DNA of 64,000 bases, taken from positions 428,025,379 to 428,089,378 of the forward strand of contig CM077676.1 of NCBI GenBank assembly GCA_039707655.1, read 5' to 3'. Below are positions 23,097 to 33,199 of the stretch, in pieces. This DNA is from Elymus sibiricus (Eukaryota > Streptophyta > Magnoliopsida > Poales > Poaceae). Position 1 is the first letter of the stretch. The number at the start of each line of letters is the position of its first letter. The notes under the pieces are model-generated. The model made no database searches. It saw nothing but the letters and a program-made list of their open reading frames with translations, and was not told the DNA's origin. The position numbers and the translations under genes are program-made.

Positions 23097-24957
23097 CTTC
23101 AGGGTGTCCTCCATCTCCTCGGTCCACCCCGCCCCAGCCCGTGCTGGGGCAGTTGGCGGGGGTGGAGAGATGACCCCGAATGTGCCGATCCGGGAAGCCT
23201 CCACCTGCGACGATTGAGCCGAAGCAGATATCGGCTGGACCGATGACTGGCCCAGCTCCTCTCCGATGACCTCGGGGTGTTTCTCCCCCGGGTCTTGTGG
23301 GGCCGAGGTGTCGACCTCGGACGTAACGGCCACCTCCCCTATCCTCGTCATGTTGACGTCGGGAGCTAAGGTGGATGTCGGCTCCCCTAGCCTGTCATGC
23401 GCCGGGGGAGGAACGGCGGGCTTTGGAGTCCCACTGGTGGATGGCAACCCGCTCGAAGAACCGCTGGGGATTACCCTCGGCGGACTGCGTGAGAAAAGAT
23501 GCTCTATAAGTTTTCCCTTGCTAAAAAGAACTTGTCAAATTGAAAGACGGAATGTAAAGACAACGGCTTACCCTCGAGTGGCCGGTTTCTTCCTCCCCAT
23601 CGCGAGGAGGTCTTCTTCTGAGTCGCCGGAGAGCTCGACTCTCTCCGACAACTTGCTGGCGGCCCCGGACGAGGTTCTCCTCGGCCTCTTCGGGCCCTTG
23701 GGTGGCATACCAGCTTCGGTGTCCTCTGACGCCAACCTCTTCCCCTTCGGGAGAGGGATCTCCTCGACCTCACCCTCCTCTGCTTCGCCGTCATGGGCGG
23801 CGAAGGTGTGGGTCTCTTAGGACCGGGTGACCGAGGTCTCCCGAGTCCGAGCACTTGACCTACCCCTCTGGAACTTCGTCCCTTTGGGGTCCACCTCGTG
23901 CGGCTCCTCGGTCCGAAGCGCCAAGAGCAGGGGAGTCAGGGGCTCCTCTGGCAGTGGAGCCGGGCATCGCACTCCTTGTACCCAAGCCAGCCACTTCAAG
24001 AAAACGTCAAGCATAACGATTCATCAAAACTCTACTCCTCTATACGGAGGACGAAAATGATAGTTGGTGGGTAGGATCACTTACCGGGGGGGCTTCATAG
24101 CCATCCTCGAGGCCGCGGTCCTCCCCTTCCTTAGGGATCTTGTGCTTGGCCAGCTTCACGAGCTTCGTCCACATGGCGGCCAAGGTGGAGCGGAAGAAGG
24201 TGGTGATGGAGTCCATGTCCTCGAGCTTTTGTGCCCACATCGGGGTAGCCCAAAGCTGGAGAGGGAGTATGCGGCGGTTGAGCATGACGATGATGATGTC
24301 GGCAAGCTCGACCTTCCCCGTGGTGGACCACCATTTGAGCCTCTCGACCAGGGCCTCCACCTCTTCTGGGTTCCCCCAGGCGACGCCCTTCTCCCTCCAG
24401 GACTTGAGCTTCGTGGGAGGCCCGGACGAGAAAGCTGGGACCTCGGCCTGACCAGGGGCGAGCAGTTCGGTGATATAAAACCACTCCCGCTGCCACTCCT
24501 TCACCGTTTCAATGAAGGTGCCCTTGAACCATGTGGCCCCCTAGTTTTTGTTGATCATGGCCCCACCGCACTCCGCAAGGTCGGAGCCACTGGACTTCGG
24601 CTTGATCCCGAAGAGCTTCAGCCATAGGCCGAAGTGCGGCTCGCAGTGGAGGAAGGCCTCGCAGACCGTGATGAAGGAGGCGAGGTGAAGAACCGAGTTT
24701 GGGGCCATATGGTGGAAATCGAGCCCGTAGTAGTACATCACCCCGTGCACAAAGGGGTGCAGCGGGAACCCCAGGCCTCGGACGAGGTGGGGGACGAAGA
24801 CTACCCGCTCCCCTGTGTTGGGAGCGGGCACCTGCTAGCCAGCAGCTGGAGCACGGGCGGCGATGGCGGGGGTCAGATACCCCGCGCTATGCAGCTCTAG
24901 GATGGTGCCATCGGTCATGATGGAACCACCCCAGTGCCCTTTGAGGATGTCGGCCAT
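23097..24957 (-). pseudogene. Antisense ORF, N-terminal half (PF04195-like putative gypsy-type domain)
   Basis: It starts at the minus-strand ATG 24957-24955 (MADILKGHWGG). One frame runs to a GTAAGT donor near 24083 with two in-frame TAGs (24837-24835, 24543-24541). The block GVMYYYGLDFHHMAPNSVLH and the following ECEAF-like FLHCEPHFGLWLKLF resemble PF04195 (Transposase_28, putative gypsy-type transposon domain), found in many grass proteins linked to Gypsy elements. Further exons follow: WLAWVQGVRCPAPLPEEPL from about 24014, a Lys/Arg-rich region with MPPKGPKRPRRTSSGAA (frames change between 24014 and 23580), another GTAAGC donor near 23570 and an acceptor near 23490, then a Pro/Ser-rich exon ending at the insertion at 23091. 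Function is unknown. Confidence 0.7.
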
Positions 24958-25530
24958 GGCTGGTGGTGGAGGTTGGACTCACGGAATGAAAAGGGAGCAG
25001 GATGGGATCTGGGCGCTGGAGCTAGACGAAGCAGTAGAGGGGGAGAATGGGAGAGGGGTCAATTGCGCTTTCCTCCCCTTCGCTCTTATAAGCCTGTGAA
25101 AGACTAAGAGTCCCCCTCGCTGCGCCGATAAACTCGCCACTCCCATCAAAGATGCCGTTGAGCATATGGGGGGAAACAAAATCGTAATGATATCCCTGAG
25201 AAAACGGGCACGATCTCAACCTCGATGGGATGTGCCAGTAAAAAGGCTGCCTCGAACCGCGATTTAAGGGAAGCAGTAACTGCCCGACCTGTCGTGGGGC
25301 ATGCCACTTCGATAAAGCTGTCAGACCGGATTGAACCGTTCATACCTGGACGGCGGGCCTTCGAGGCTAAGATATCTATCCTCTTCGGGCAGGGTACAAG
25401 CTCGGTTGGGCCTCGGATGATGTCGCTCCACTAAAAAGAGTAAATCATAAAGGGGAACTCGTCTGTCAAGGCAAGGACTCCGGATCTGAGGTGGCATCTG
25501 TTATGAAAATCGTCCTCGGTGTAGAAGACT
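24958..25530. other. Noncoding region between antisense ORF and 3' LTR
   Basis: Holds the presumed promoter and leader of the antisense ORF. Open frames here are short and not supported by any recognised motif. Confidence 0.4.
25082..25095 (-). promoter_or_regulatory. Possible TATA box for the antisense ORF
   Basis: On the minus strand GGCTTATAAGAGCG lies about 130 bp upstream of the antisense ATG at 24957, a suitable distance for a plant core promoter. Supported only by motif and spacing. Confidence 0.3.
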
Positions 25531-25544
25531 AGTTCGGGGGCTAC
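25531..25544 (+). other. Polypurine tract of the Gypsy element
   Basis: AGTTCGGGGGCTAC directly abuts the LTR start TGACGG, the expected position of the plus-strand primer. Confidence 0.6.
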
Positions 25545-26034
25545 TGACGGTGTCCTGGATTAGGGGGTGCTAACCTAGCCAGCCCGTCTCTTCGGTTGGG
25601 CCGATGGGCCCTCATGCGTGATCAAGGTGGACTCCAGAGGCCGTGTACAGGAAACGTGATCAAGACTATCTCCACCGAAGACTTGACGTATACTCCAAGA
25701 TCTCTCCTACTACCTTGCTCCTAGAAACCGACCTTGTAACCCTAGACCCCTCCCTGGCGTGTAAATAAGCCAAAGGGTTTAGCCCACAGAGGGGAGATCA
25801 ACGCAACATCATTCACCTAGCCCTAGAGTTAGACATACATTACGATCTCGAGGTAGATCAACTCTTTACTCGATACATCCCCATCAATATAAACAAGAGT
25901 AGGACATAGGGTTTTACCTCCATCAAGACGGCCCGAACCTGGCTAAACATCGTCTCCCTTGTCTCTGTTCCATAGATCCACGATCCACAGGTCGGGACCC
26001 CCTACCCCGAGGTCTGCCGATTTTGACATCGACA
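25545..26034 (+). repeat. 3' LTR of the antisense-ORF Gypsy element (490 bp)
   Basis: Starts TGACGGTGTCCTGGATTAGG and ends TTTTGACATCGACA, a short LTR with TG..CA ends after a polypurine tract. It contains the phrase GCGTGTAAATAAGCC, a weak TATA-like region at about 25760. I associate the TGACGGTGTCCTGGA start with a common wheat Gypsy family but do not fix the name. Confidence 0.8.
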
Positions 26035-26222
26035 ATCGGTATCCAGGAGCAGGGCGGCAGGAGAGATCTTGGAGTATACGTCAAGTCTTCGGTGGAGACA
26101 GTCTTGATCACGCCTCCTGTACACGGCCTCCGGAGTCCAACTTGATCACGCACGAGGGCCCATCGGCCCAACCGAAGAGACGGGCGGGCTAGGTTAACAC
26201 CCCCTAATCCAGGACACCGTCA
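26035..26222 (-). repeat. Inverted LTR fragment (188 bp) of the same family
   Basis: The reverse complement of 26035-26222 matches 25545-25732 with scattered mismatches and ends in CCGTCA, the inverted LTR start. It abuts the 3' end of the forward LTR without spacer sequence, so the two LTR starts form terminal inverted repeats around a 302-bp centre. Either a second, oppositely oriented and truncated LTR inserted here, or a rearrangement joined two copies. Confidence 0.85.
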
Positions 26223-26433
26223 CTGGTCCTATGGAGCCTTAGCACGACGACTTCCCGACTGTCTATTACAACAAGTTTTGCCCGGCTCCGTTGAGGGAGG
26301 GGCGATGACAGCGGCGCCTTGTAGTCATCGCTAGGTGGTCTATGAATCTGGATGTAATTTTTATTATTTCTGGTGTTCGTTGTACTGCCATGATTGAAAA
26401 TGAATAGAGTGGATGTTTTCCCGCAAAAAAAAG
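26223..26433 (+). mobile_element. Poly(A)-ended retroposon copy 1 (5' truncated)
   Basis: The sequence from CTGGTCCTATGGAGCC to CCCGCAAAAAAAAG matches 27395-27627 in order, including the GACTTCCCGACTGTCTA, GGATGTAATTTTTATTATTT and TGGTGTTCGTTGTACTG phrases, and ends in a short A tract. This is the shape of a non-LTR retroposon 3' end (LINE or SINE-like). Its 5' side is cut by the inverted LTR fragment. Confidence 0.6.
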
Positions 26434-27394
26434 ATACTCTAACCGTGAAAGGTATGCACCAAATGAGCTTTCTCAAAAAAATCAGCTTTTGTTTATGGAC
26501 CAGGATGTCCACTGAGCGTCAGATATTTAGGTATGACAAAACAAATGTTTCTCATGGGGACTTGTCCGACAAATTTAGTTGACGAGTGTGGCAAATTCGT
26601 GTCAGTTTATTTTTTGCGAGGAAATTGTCTGTGCTTGAAAACTAAATTTGTCATCCTCGCGCGAATATAACTTGCCGTGAAAAACGCTCGATTTGTCATG
26701 ACTAAAAATCTGATGTCATATTTTTAGCCTTGCCACGAGTGATGTCAGATTTTTAGCGAAATCCTTGTTTACACACCAAGTAATATTAGATTGGCTAATT
26801 AGTTACTTGCCTAAATTTTCAGGTGTTGAAGAAGTCACAATTGTTGAAATATAAGTTGAGAAAAATAATTTTAGGAGACCAGGTTTTTTCCTCCATTAAA
26901 TTGGACCCTATCCAGAATGTGTCACGTGCCCTTACGATTCTGAAAGCACTTTTCTTCCTGAATCTACTATCGGTTCCTATCTGCTCCTCCCCTAAGAAAA
27001 GCTTAGGGTTCCTCTGCCTCCCGCCGGCATCGCCATCGGTCCACCTCGTCTCTGGTGGCCTTAGGGCCATGGCGGCGTGGTGCATCCCAGCCCTTGCCGG
27101 CGGGAGGGCTCTGTTTTTAGATATTCCTTTGAGTTTTGTTCGGGTTTGTGTCCTGCTTAGGAAGACGAGACGGCAGCGGCTCCCTGAAGATGGAATAAGG
27201 TTCTCCCCGCCTAGCCCCCGTCCAGGTGGTGTGTCTAGCATCGTCGGTGGGCGTGTGGAGGTGTGTCTCCGGTGGATCTGTCCTTCGTGGATTTGCTCGG
27301 ATCTGGTCGTAGTTCATCTACATTCGTGTGTCTTCAGATTGGATCCTTCCGATCTACGCTACTCTTCATCGGCGGCTGTTGATGTTCTGCTGCC
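26434..27394. other. Unassigned sequence, partly GC-rich leader of retroposon copy 2
   Basis: 26434-26930 is AT-rich, with several repeats of the phrase AAATTTGTC/GATTTGTCATGAC and AAATCTGATGTCA, and shows nothing I recognise. 26930-27394 is GC-rich and may be the 5' part of retroposon copy 2. A 198-codon open frame (26823-27419) spans the junction but shows no known motif, so I do not call it a gene. Confidence 0.35.
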
Positions 27395-27627
27395 CTGGTC
27401 CTATGGGGCCTTAGCATGATGGCTTCCCGACTGTCTACTACAACAAGTTTTGCCCAGCTCCGGCGAGGGAGGGGTGATGACGGTAGCGCATCTTCGGCTC
27501 GCTTCAGTTCTTGTAATCGTCGCTAGGCGGTCTACGGATCTGGATGTAATTTTTGTTATTTCTGGTGTTCGTTTAATGTCATGATTGAAGATGAATAGAT
27601 CGAAAGTTCTCTCGCAAAAAAAAAGAT
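27395..27627 (+). mobile_element. Poly(A)-ended retroposon copy 2
   Basis: Homologous to 26223-26433 and slightly longer: it carries an extra segment GCATCTTCGGCTCGCTTCAG near 27488 that is deleted in copy 1. It ends CTCTCGCAAAAAAAAAG. The GC-rich 460 bp upstream may belong to the same insertion. Family not assigned; I see no reverse transcriptase. Confidence 0.6.
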
Positions 27628-27815
27628 CGCCATGACCGGGCCGTACCGTCGCTATAGCCGTAGAACTATTTAGCATGTGCGTCGGTGCTAGCAATCACGA
27701 GATTAGTGATACAATGTCCATAGTTGCCTCTACTATTACAACAACACAGAGTACATGACCATTTATGCATAGATGGTTAAGTTCTCTCATGGTTATAGTC
27801 AGTGGCGGAGCCAGG

Positions 27816-28074
27816 ATTGGCCAACGTCCCAGACGAGAAACTTAGGGCTAAAAACTACCCCCCAAAAAAAACTCCAGTTTCAAGGCATACAAAAGTCAAT
27901 CTATGTTGCATAACTAATAGGAAACCAAACATAATATTCAATGGTAGCATTTCTTCCATGATGGGTCAACTAATAAGGCAAGACAAATCAAAAGATAAAT
28001 GTAGCATCTATAGATGATACAAATGATTGACACAAAATATTGGTACCAAATCAAAGGCTTGGTTGATCTTAGCC
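27816..28074 (-). other. hAT 3' noncoding end
   Basis: The segment between the left inverted terminus and the stop of the transposase. It is AT-rich and shows no other feature. A CAAAATATTGGTACCAAATC stretch near 28035 is unremarkable. Confidence 0.4.
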
Positions 28075-29703
28075 TCACATGACTACATCTTCAATAGCAG
28101 AAGAAGCTAAACTTTCAATGATAAATTTTGAAATGCAAATCAGTGCATAATATAGCAGGCAAAAATAGTTAATTACAGATATAAAATGTGAAAACTTATG
28201 TCTAGGAGGAGGCAAAATGCCTTTGCGATTGCGATAACCTTGAAATCGCTCAATGATCTTTGATTCTTCAACACTAACAAATACATCTGGCTCAATGTAA
28301 CATACCATTCTATGATTCATCCAATCATCACCCATTTTGTTCCTCAATCTAGTCTTGATAATGCTCATTGCTTAGAATGCCCTTTCGATTGTTGCAGTTG
28401 CAACATGTAAAATCAATTCTAACCCAACAAGACGGTAAACCAAGGGAAAAGTTGTGTGCATATCACTTATAACCATATTCATGGCAAGATGACCAAGGTC
28501 ATTGCAATTCATCACATGTGGATCAGCTCTTGCTTCCCGAATGAATGAGTCTAGTTGGTTTCTAAGCACAAAAGCAACTTCATATGTAGAGAAGTCAGCA
28601 ACATACATATTAGCAAGATCTACTAGCTTGTCTTCATTATAATTGGCAAATGAATTCTTAGGATCAAGATAAGCAACGCATCTCAACAATTGAGTAGAGT
28701 TTTCAGCAAAGCGGTTGTTTAACTCCACAATAAGTTGATCATGCAATACATTGAAAATTTCATTTCTAAAATGATGGTTGTAAGTTACCAATTGCCCACC
28801 CCAAGTCCTTGAATGCCCATTAGCAGTTCTTGTATATTCCGTATTTGGCACTACAATGTTGTATTTGACACAAAAGTCTGTTACCACTTTAAAGAGCTCA
28901 TCTCAACCATTCTGCATTATCTCTTGAATATCCTCTAATGTGGTTTTAATGTGAAATCAGTTGATGGTTCCCTCCTGCATCCCCAAACAATTTTTCCACC
29001 TTTGGGAATTTCTTTATAAACAAGTTCAACAACTCTTTGAACTTAATCTTATTCATTGAGCTAGCAGACTCATCATGACCATGAAAAAGCAAGAGCTTGT
29101 AGTACCAAAAAGTTGACAATACCCTATATAATCAAGAGACGAGCTTTGTATTCTTCTCCTTGCTTCTTTGAACCCCTATCAAACACATGTGGAAGATTTT
29201 GTCTTTGATTTTTGAAATCCTCGTAATGTTGTCTAGATTTATTATGAGCACTATCATGCTTGCCAACATGCTGATAAAAATTTTTAGGCCCATCCTTCCA
29301 TGATTTGAATCCATTTTTCGTAAATGCTTTAATACCATTGTTTTCAGCTCTTGGTTGCTTAAACAGGAAACAATAAAAGGGAAAGGCTGATTTTATTTCA
29401 ATGCTATATTCCAACTAACCACAATGATCATTGAACCAATAATCACGAAAGCTTCTACCATTTATTCGTTCATATGTATGATTAGTTGGTTGGCATGGAC
29501 CCATACTAATGTACTCCCTTCTAGCAAGATCTCTAATGTCTGCATCTAACTCCTTAATTGGTATTCTCTTACCAGGGACTGATTCAGTATCACCGGGTTA
29601 GAGTTGAGCTGTAACACTAGGGGTATTATCAGTTCGAGTTCAAGGACCTATTTCCGTGGTTCCCATGGTTTGATCTTGAAAAGAAGAAGTTTCTTTTACT
29701 CAT
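28075..29703 (-). pseudogene. hAT transposase (TTF-type zinc finger), internally deleted
   Basis: Minus-strand segments in order: MSKRNFFF at 29703 after a possible CAG acceptor; a pre-finger segment IPIKELDADIRDLARREYISMGPCQPTNH (29560-29460); a TAG at about 29417; the TTF zinc-finger region with FKSWKDGPKNFYQHVGK and HYEDFKNQRQ (29310-29190); a damaged start of the DUF4371 region with FHGHDES near 29070; then, after a jump and frame changes near 28930-28890, the C-terminal region with CVKYNIVVPN and the hAT dimerisation end ATIERAF, a TAG, and LRNKMGDDWMNHRMVCYIE. Most of the catalytic RNase H-like core is absent. The protein would have cut and joined hAT ends in the nucleus; this copy cannot be active. 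Confidence 0.8.
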
Positions 29704-30275
29704 CTTGCCTTCCTGTAAAATTATATAGTAACAAAAATTACTCAATGTCTAAATCGGATTCCACATCTAAGAAACAAATAGTGGCATCAAGCAACAACAA
29801 TGGCATCTACCAACAAAAATCATCATCAGACAGTGGCAGTGTGGCATCTGAATTCAAAAATAGTGGCAATGTGGCATCTCGATACAAAAACACTGGCATC
29901 AAGCAATACCTTTGCGCTGTGACACTGGCTGTAGCATGACTGCTTTCTGAGGACAAAGGCAACCAACGCCCACCTCACCGGACGCAGGGCAGGCTGCCGC
30001 CCCACCGAGGTCACCGCCGGACAGGGCAGCAGCCGGCAGTGGCGCAACCTAACGCGGTGACGTCGTAGAAAATATCGAAGACTGGAAGGAGGGGGCGCTG
30101 CCGGATGGAGTTGACCGACATGACGATAGGTGGTAGTGGCGGGTGGCATCGGTGAACAGGGACGTGACCAATTGCCTAGAGTTTGTCCAAGTCAGGAGAA
30201 GAAGGGGTTGCTGCCACTGGTTTGTCCATGTTCATAGACTCGCAGTTCGCCTGGGCTGCCTGGCCTAGAAGTGGG
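29704..30275 (-). other. hAT 5' leader region
   Basis: Upstream side of the hAT transposase, GC-rich between 29940 and 30180, and including a likely intron next to the MSKR start (a pyrimidine-rich tract plus CAG on the minus strand near 29715). A tandem-like ATAGTGGCATC/CAGTGGCAGTGTGGCATCTG phrase occurs at 29779-29895. The remaining ~100 bp of the hAT lies at 57426-57524, beyond the nested insertion. Confidence 0.4.
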
Positions 30276-31722
30276 TGATACGTCCATTTTGCATCATGTT
30301 TTGCTACTATTATTTATAGTATTTTTAATCAATATAACACTTTGTGGAGCAATTCTAATGCCTTTTCTCTCTTAATATGCAAGATTTACACAAGGAGGGA
30401 GATTGCTGGCAGCTGGAATTCTGGACCTAAAAACGCTATGTCAGAGATACCTATTCTGCACATCTCCAAATGCGCTGAAATTTCACGGAGATTTATTTTG
30501 GAATAAATAAAAAATACTGGAAGCAAGAAGTACCAGAGAGGGCCACCCAGGTGCCCACGAGGCACCAGGGTGCGCCACCCCCCCCCCCCCCCCGCAGGCG
30601 CGCCCTGGTGGCTCGTGGGGCCCCTGGCCAGCCTCTGGCCTCCATTTTCTGGTATATAAGCCCATTTACCCTAGAAAAAATAAGGAGAATACTTTTGGGA
30701 CAATGTGCCGCCGTCTCGAGGCGGAACTTGGGCAGGAGCACTTTTGCTCTCCGGCGGAGAGATTCTGCCGGGGATACTTCCCTCCGGGAGGGGGAAATCA
30801 TCGCCATCGACATCACCAATGATCCTCTCATCGTGGGAGGACCAATCTTCATCAACATCTTCAATATCATCATCTCATCTCAAACACTAGTTCATCTCTT
30901 GTATTCAATCTTTGTCTCAAAACCTCAGATTGGTACCTCTGGGTTGCTAGTAGGGTTGAATACATCTTGTAATTGATGCTAGTTGGTTTATTTGGTGGAA
31001 GATTATATGTTCAGATCTATTATGCTATTTAATACCCCTCTGATCTTGGACATGAAGATGATTTGTGAGTAGTTACTTTTGTTCTTGAGGACATGGGAGA
31101 AGTCTTGTCATGAGTAATCATGTGAATTTGGCATTCGTTCGATATTTTCATGATATGTATGTTATTGATTCTCTTAGTGGTGTCATGTGAACGTCGACTA
31201 CATGACACTGCACCATCTTTGGGCCTAAGGGAATGCATTGTGGAGTAGTAATTAGATGATGGGTTGCTAGAGTGACAGAAGCTTAAACCCTAGTTTATGC
31301 GCTATTCCGTAAGGGGCTGATTTGGATCCAAATGTTTAATGCTATGGCTAGAGTTATCTTAATTCTTCTTTCGTAGTTGCGGATGCTTGCGAGAGGGGGT
31401 AATCATAAGTGGGAGGCTTGTTCAAGTAAGAACAGCACCCAAGCACCGGTCCACCCACATATCAAATTATCAAAGTAGCGAACGTGAATCAAATCAACAT
31501 CATGAAAGTGACTAGATGAAACTCCCATGTGTGCTCGAGAACGCTTTGCTTATTATAAGAGATCATTCCAGCTTGTCCTTTGCTATAAAAAGGATTGGGC
31601 CACCTTGCTGCACTCTTTGTTACTATTGCTACTTGTCACTTGTTACAAATTATCTTGCTATCAAACTACTCGTTACCGATAATTTCAGTGCTTGCAGAAA
31701 ATACCTTGCTGAAAATCGCTTG
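30276..31722 (+). repeat. 5' LTR of element A, last ~80 bp missing
   Basis: Matches 55897-57420 from its first base up to the GAAAATCGCTTG stretch, then stops. The final part of the LTR, including GGGTTCGACACTC and GGGTCATCA, is lost at the junction with the inverted LTR of B. A TATATAA box lies at 30653-30659, and a C tract interrupts the GC-rich patch at 30575-30593. Confidence 0.88.
30653..30659 (+). promoter_or_regulatory. TATA box of the A/B-family LTR
   Basis: TATATAA in the context CTGGTATATAAGCCC follows a GC-rich patch about 380 bp into the LTR; the counterpart in the 3' LTR is near 56269. Probable U3 core promoter. Confidence 0.5.
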
Positions 31723-33199
31723 ATAGCAAGAGTGTCGAACCCAACGAGGAGCAGAAGGAAATGGCAAGCGGTTTTCAGCAAGGTATTTTCTGCAAGCACT
31801 GAAATTATCGGTAACGAGTAGTTTGATAGCAAGATAATTTGTAACAAGTGACAAGTAGCAATAGTAACAAAGAGTGCAGCAAGGTGGCCCAATCCTTTTT
31901 ATAGGAAAGGACAAGCCAGAACGATCTCTTGTAGTAAGTAAAGCGTTCTCGAGGACACAAGGGAATTTCATCTAGTCACTTTCATCATGTTTGTTTGAAT
32001 CGCGTTCGCTACTTTGATAATTTGATATGTGGGTGGACCGGTGCTTGGGTGCTGTTCTTACTTGAACAAGCCTCCCACTTATGATTACCCCCTCTCACAA
32101 GCATCCGCAACTACGAAAGAAGAATGAAGATAACTCTAACCATAGCATTAAACATATGGATCCAAATCAGCCCCTTACGGAATAGCGCATAAACTAGGGC
32201 TTAAGCTTCCGTCACTCTAGCAACCCATCATCTAATTACTACTCCACAATGCATTCCCTTAGGCCCAAAGATGGTGAAGTGTCATGTAGTCTACGTTCAC
32301 ACAACACCACTAAGGGAATCAACAACATACATATCATCAAAATATCAAACGAATACCAAATTCACATGATTACTTATGACAAGACTTCTCCCATGTCCTC
32401 AAGAACAAAAGTGACTACCCACAAATCATATTCATGTCCAAGATCAGAGAGGTGTTGAATAGCATAATAGATCTGAACATATAATCTTCCACCAAATAAA
32501 CCAACTAGCATCAAGTACAAGGTGTAATCAACACTATTAGCAACCCACAGGTACCAATCTGATGTTTTGAGGCAAAGATTGAATACAAGAGATGAACTAG
32601 GTTTTGAGATGAGATGGTGCTGGTGAAGATGTTGATGAAGATTAGTCCTCCCATGATGAGAGGATCGCTGGTGATGTCGATGGCGACGATTTCCCCCTCC
32701 CGGAGGGAAGTTTCCCCGCAGAATCTCTCCGCTGGAGAGCAAAAGTGCTCCTGCCCAAGTTTCGCCTCGAGACGGCGACGCACCATCCAAAAAGTCTTCT
32801 CTATATTTTTTCTAGGGAAAATGCACTTATATACCAGAAAATGGGGGCCAGAGGCTGGCCAGGGGCCCCACGAGGTACCAGGGCGCGCATGGGGGGGTGG
32901 CGCGCCCTGGTGCCTCGTGGGCACCTGGGTGGCCCCCTCTGGTACTTCTTGCTTCCAGTATTTTTTATTTATTCCAAAATAAATCTCCGAAAAATTTCAG
33001 CACATTTGGAGATGTGCAGAATAGGTATCTCTGACATAGCTTTTTCAGGTCCAGAATTCCAGCTGCCGGCAATCTCCCTCCGTGTGTAAATCTTGCGTAT
33101 TAAGAGAGAAAAGGCATTAGAATTGCTCCACAAAGTGTTATATTGATCAAAAACACTATAAATAACAGTAGAAAAACATGATGCAAAATGGACGTATCA
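31720..33199 (-). repeat. 3' LTR of element B, terminal ~37 bp missing
   Basis: Inverted LTR beginning (on minus) at 33199 with TGATACGTCCATTTTGC. The other end should read TGATGACCCACAAG on the plus strand, as at 52258, but begins only at TTGATAGCAAGAGTGTCG. It forms a near-perfect palindrome with the LTR of A at 30276-31722. Confidence 0.88.

Larger units (their letters stand above)
8687..26034 (+). mobile_element. Gypsy element with sense gag-PR and antisense ORF (5' LTR missing)
   Basis: The sense strand carries gag and protease remnants (8690-11800); the opposite strand carries a multi-exon ORF (24957 back to 13261); the 3' LTR is at 25545-26034. The element is interrupted at 14640-23091 by a nested Sabrina-like element. 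Its 5' LTR is not in the window and probably lies left of the element ending at 8686. No reverse transcriptase, RNase H or integrase is recognisable between the protease and the antisense ORF, so this looks like a non-autonomous or deleted derivative. The arrangement recalls Triticeae Fatima-type Gypsy elements, but the name is from memory. Confidence 0.75.

Noticed and set aside
26823..27419. 198-codon open frame
   Set aside because: Spans AT-rich and GC-rich blocks and the retroposon border, with no recognisable domain.
29604..29939. 111-codon plus-strand Ser/Asn-rich frame
   Set aside because: Antisense to the start region of the hAT transposase, whose minus-strand motifs are convincing; treated as a shadow frame.
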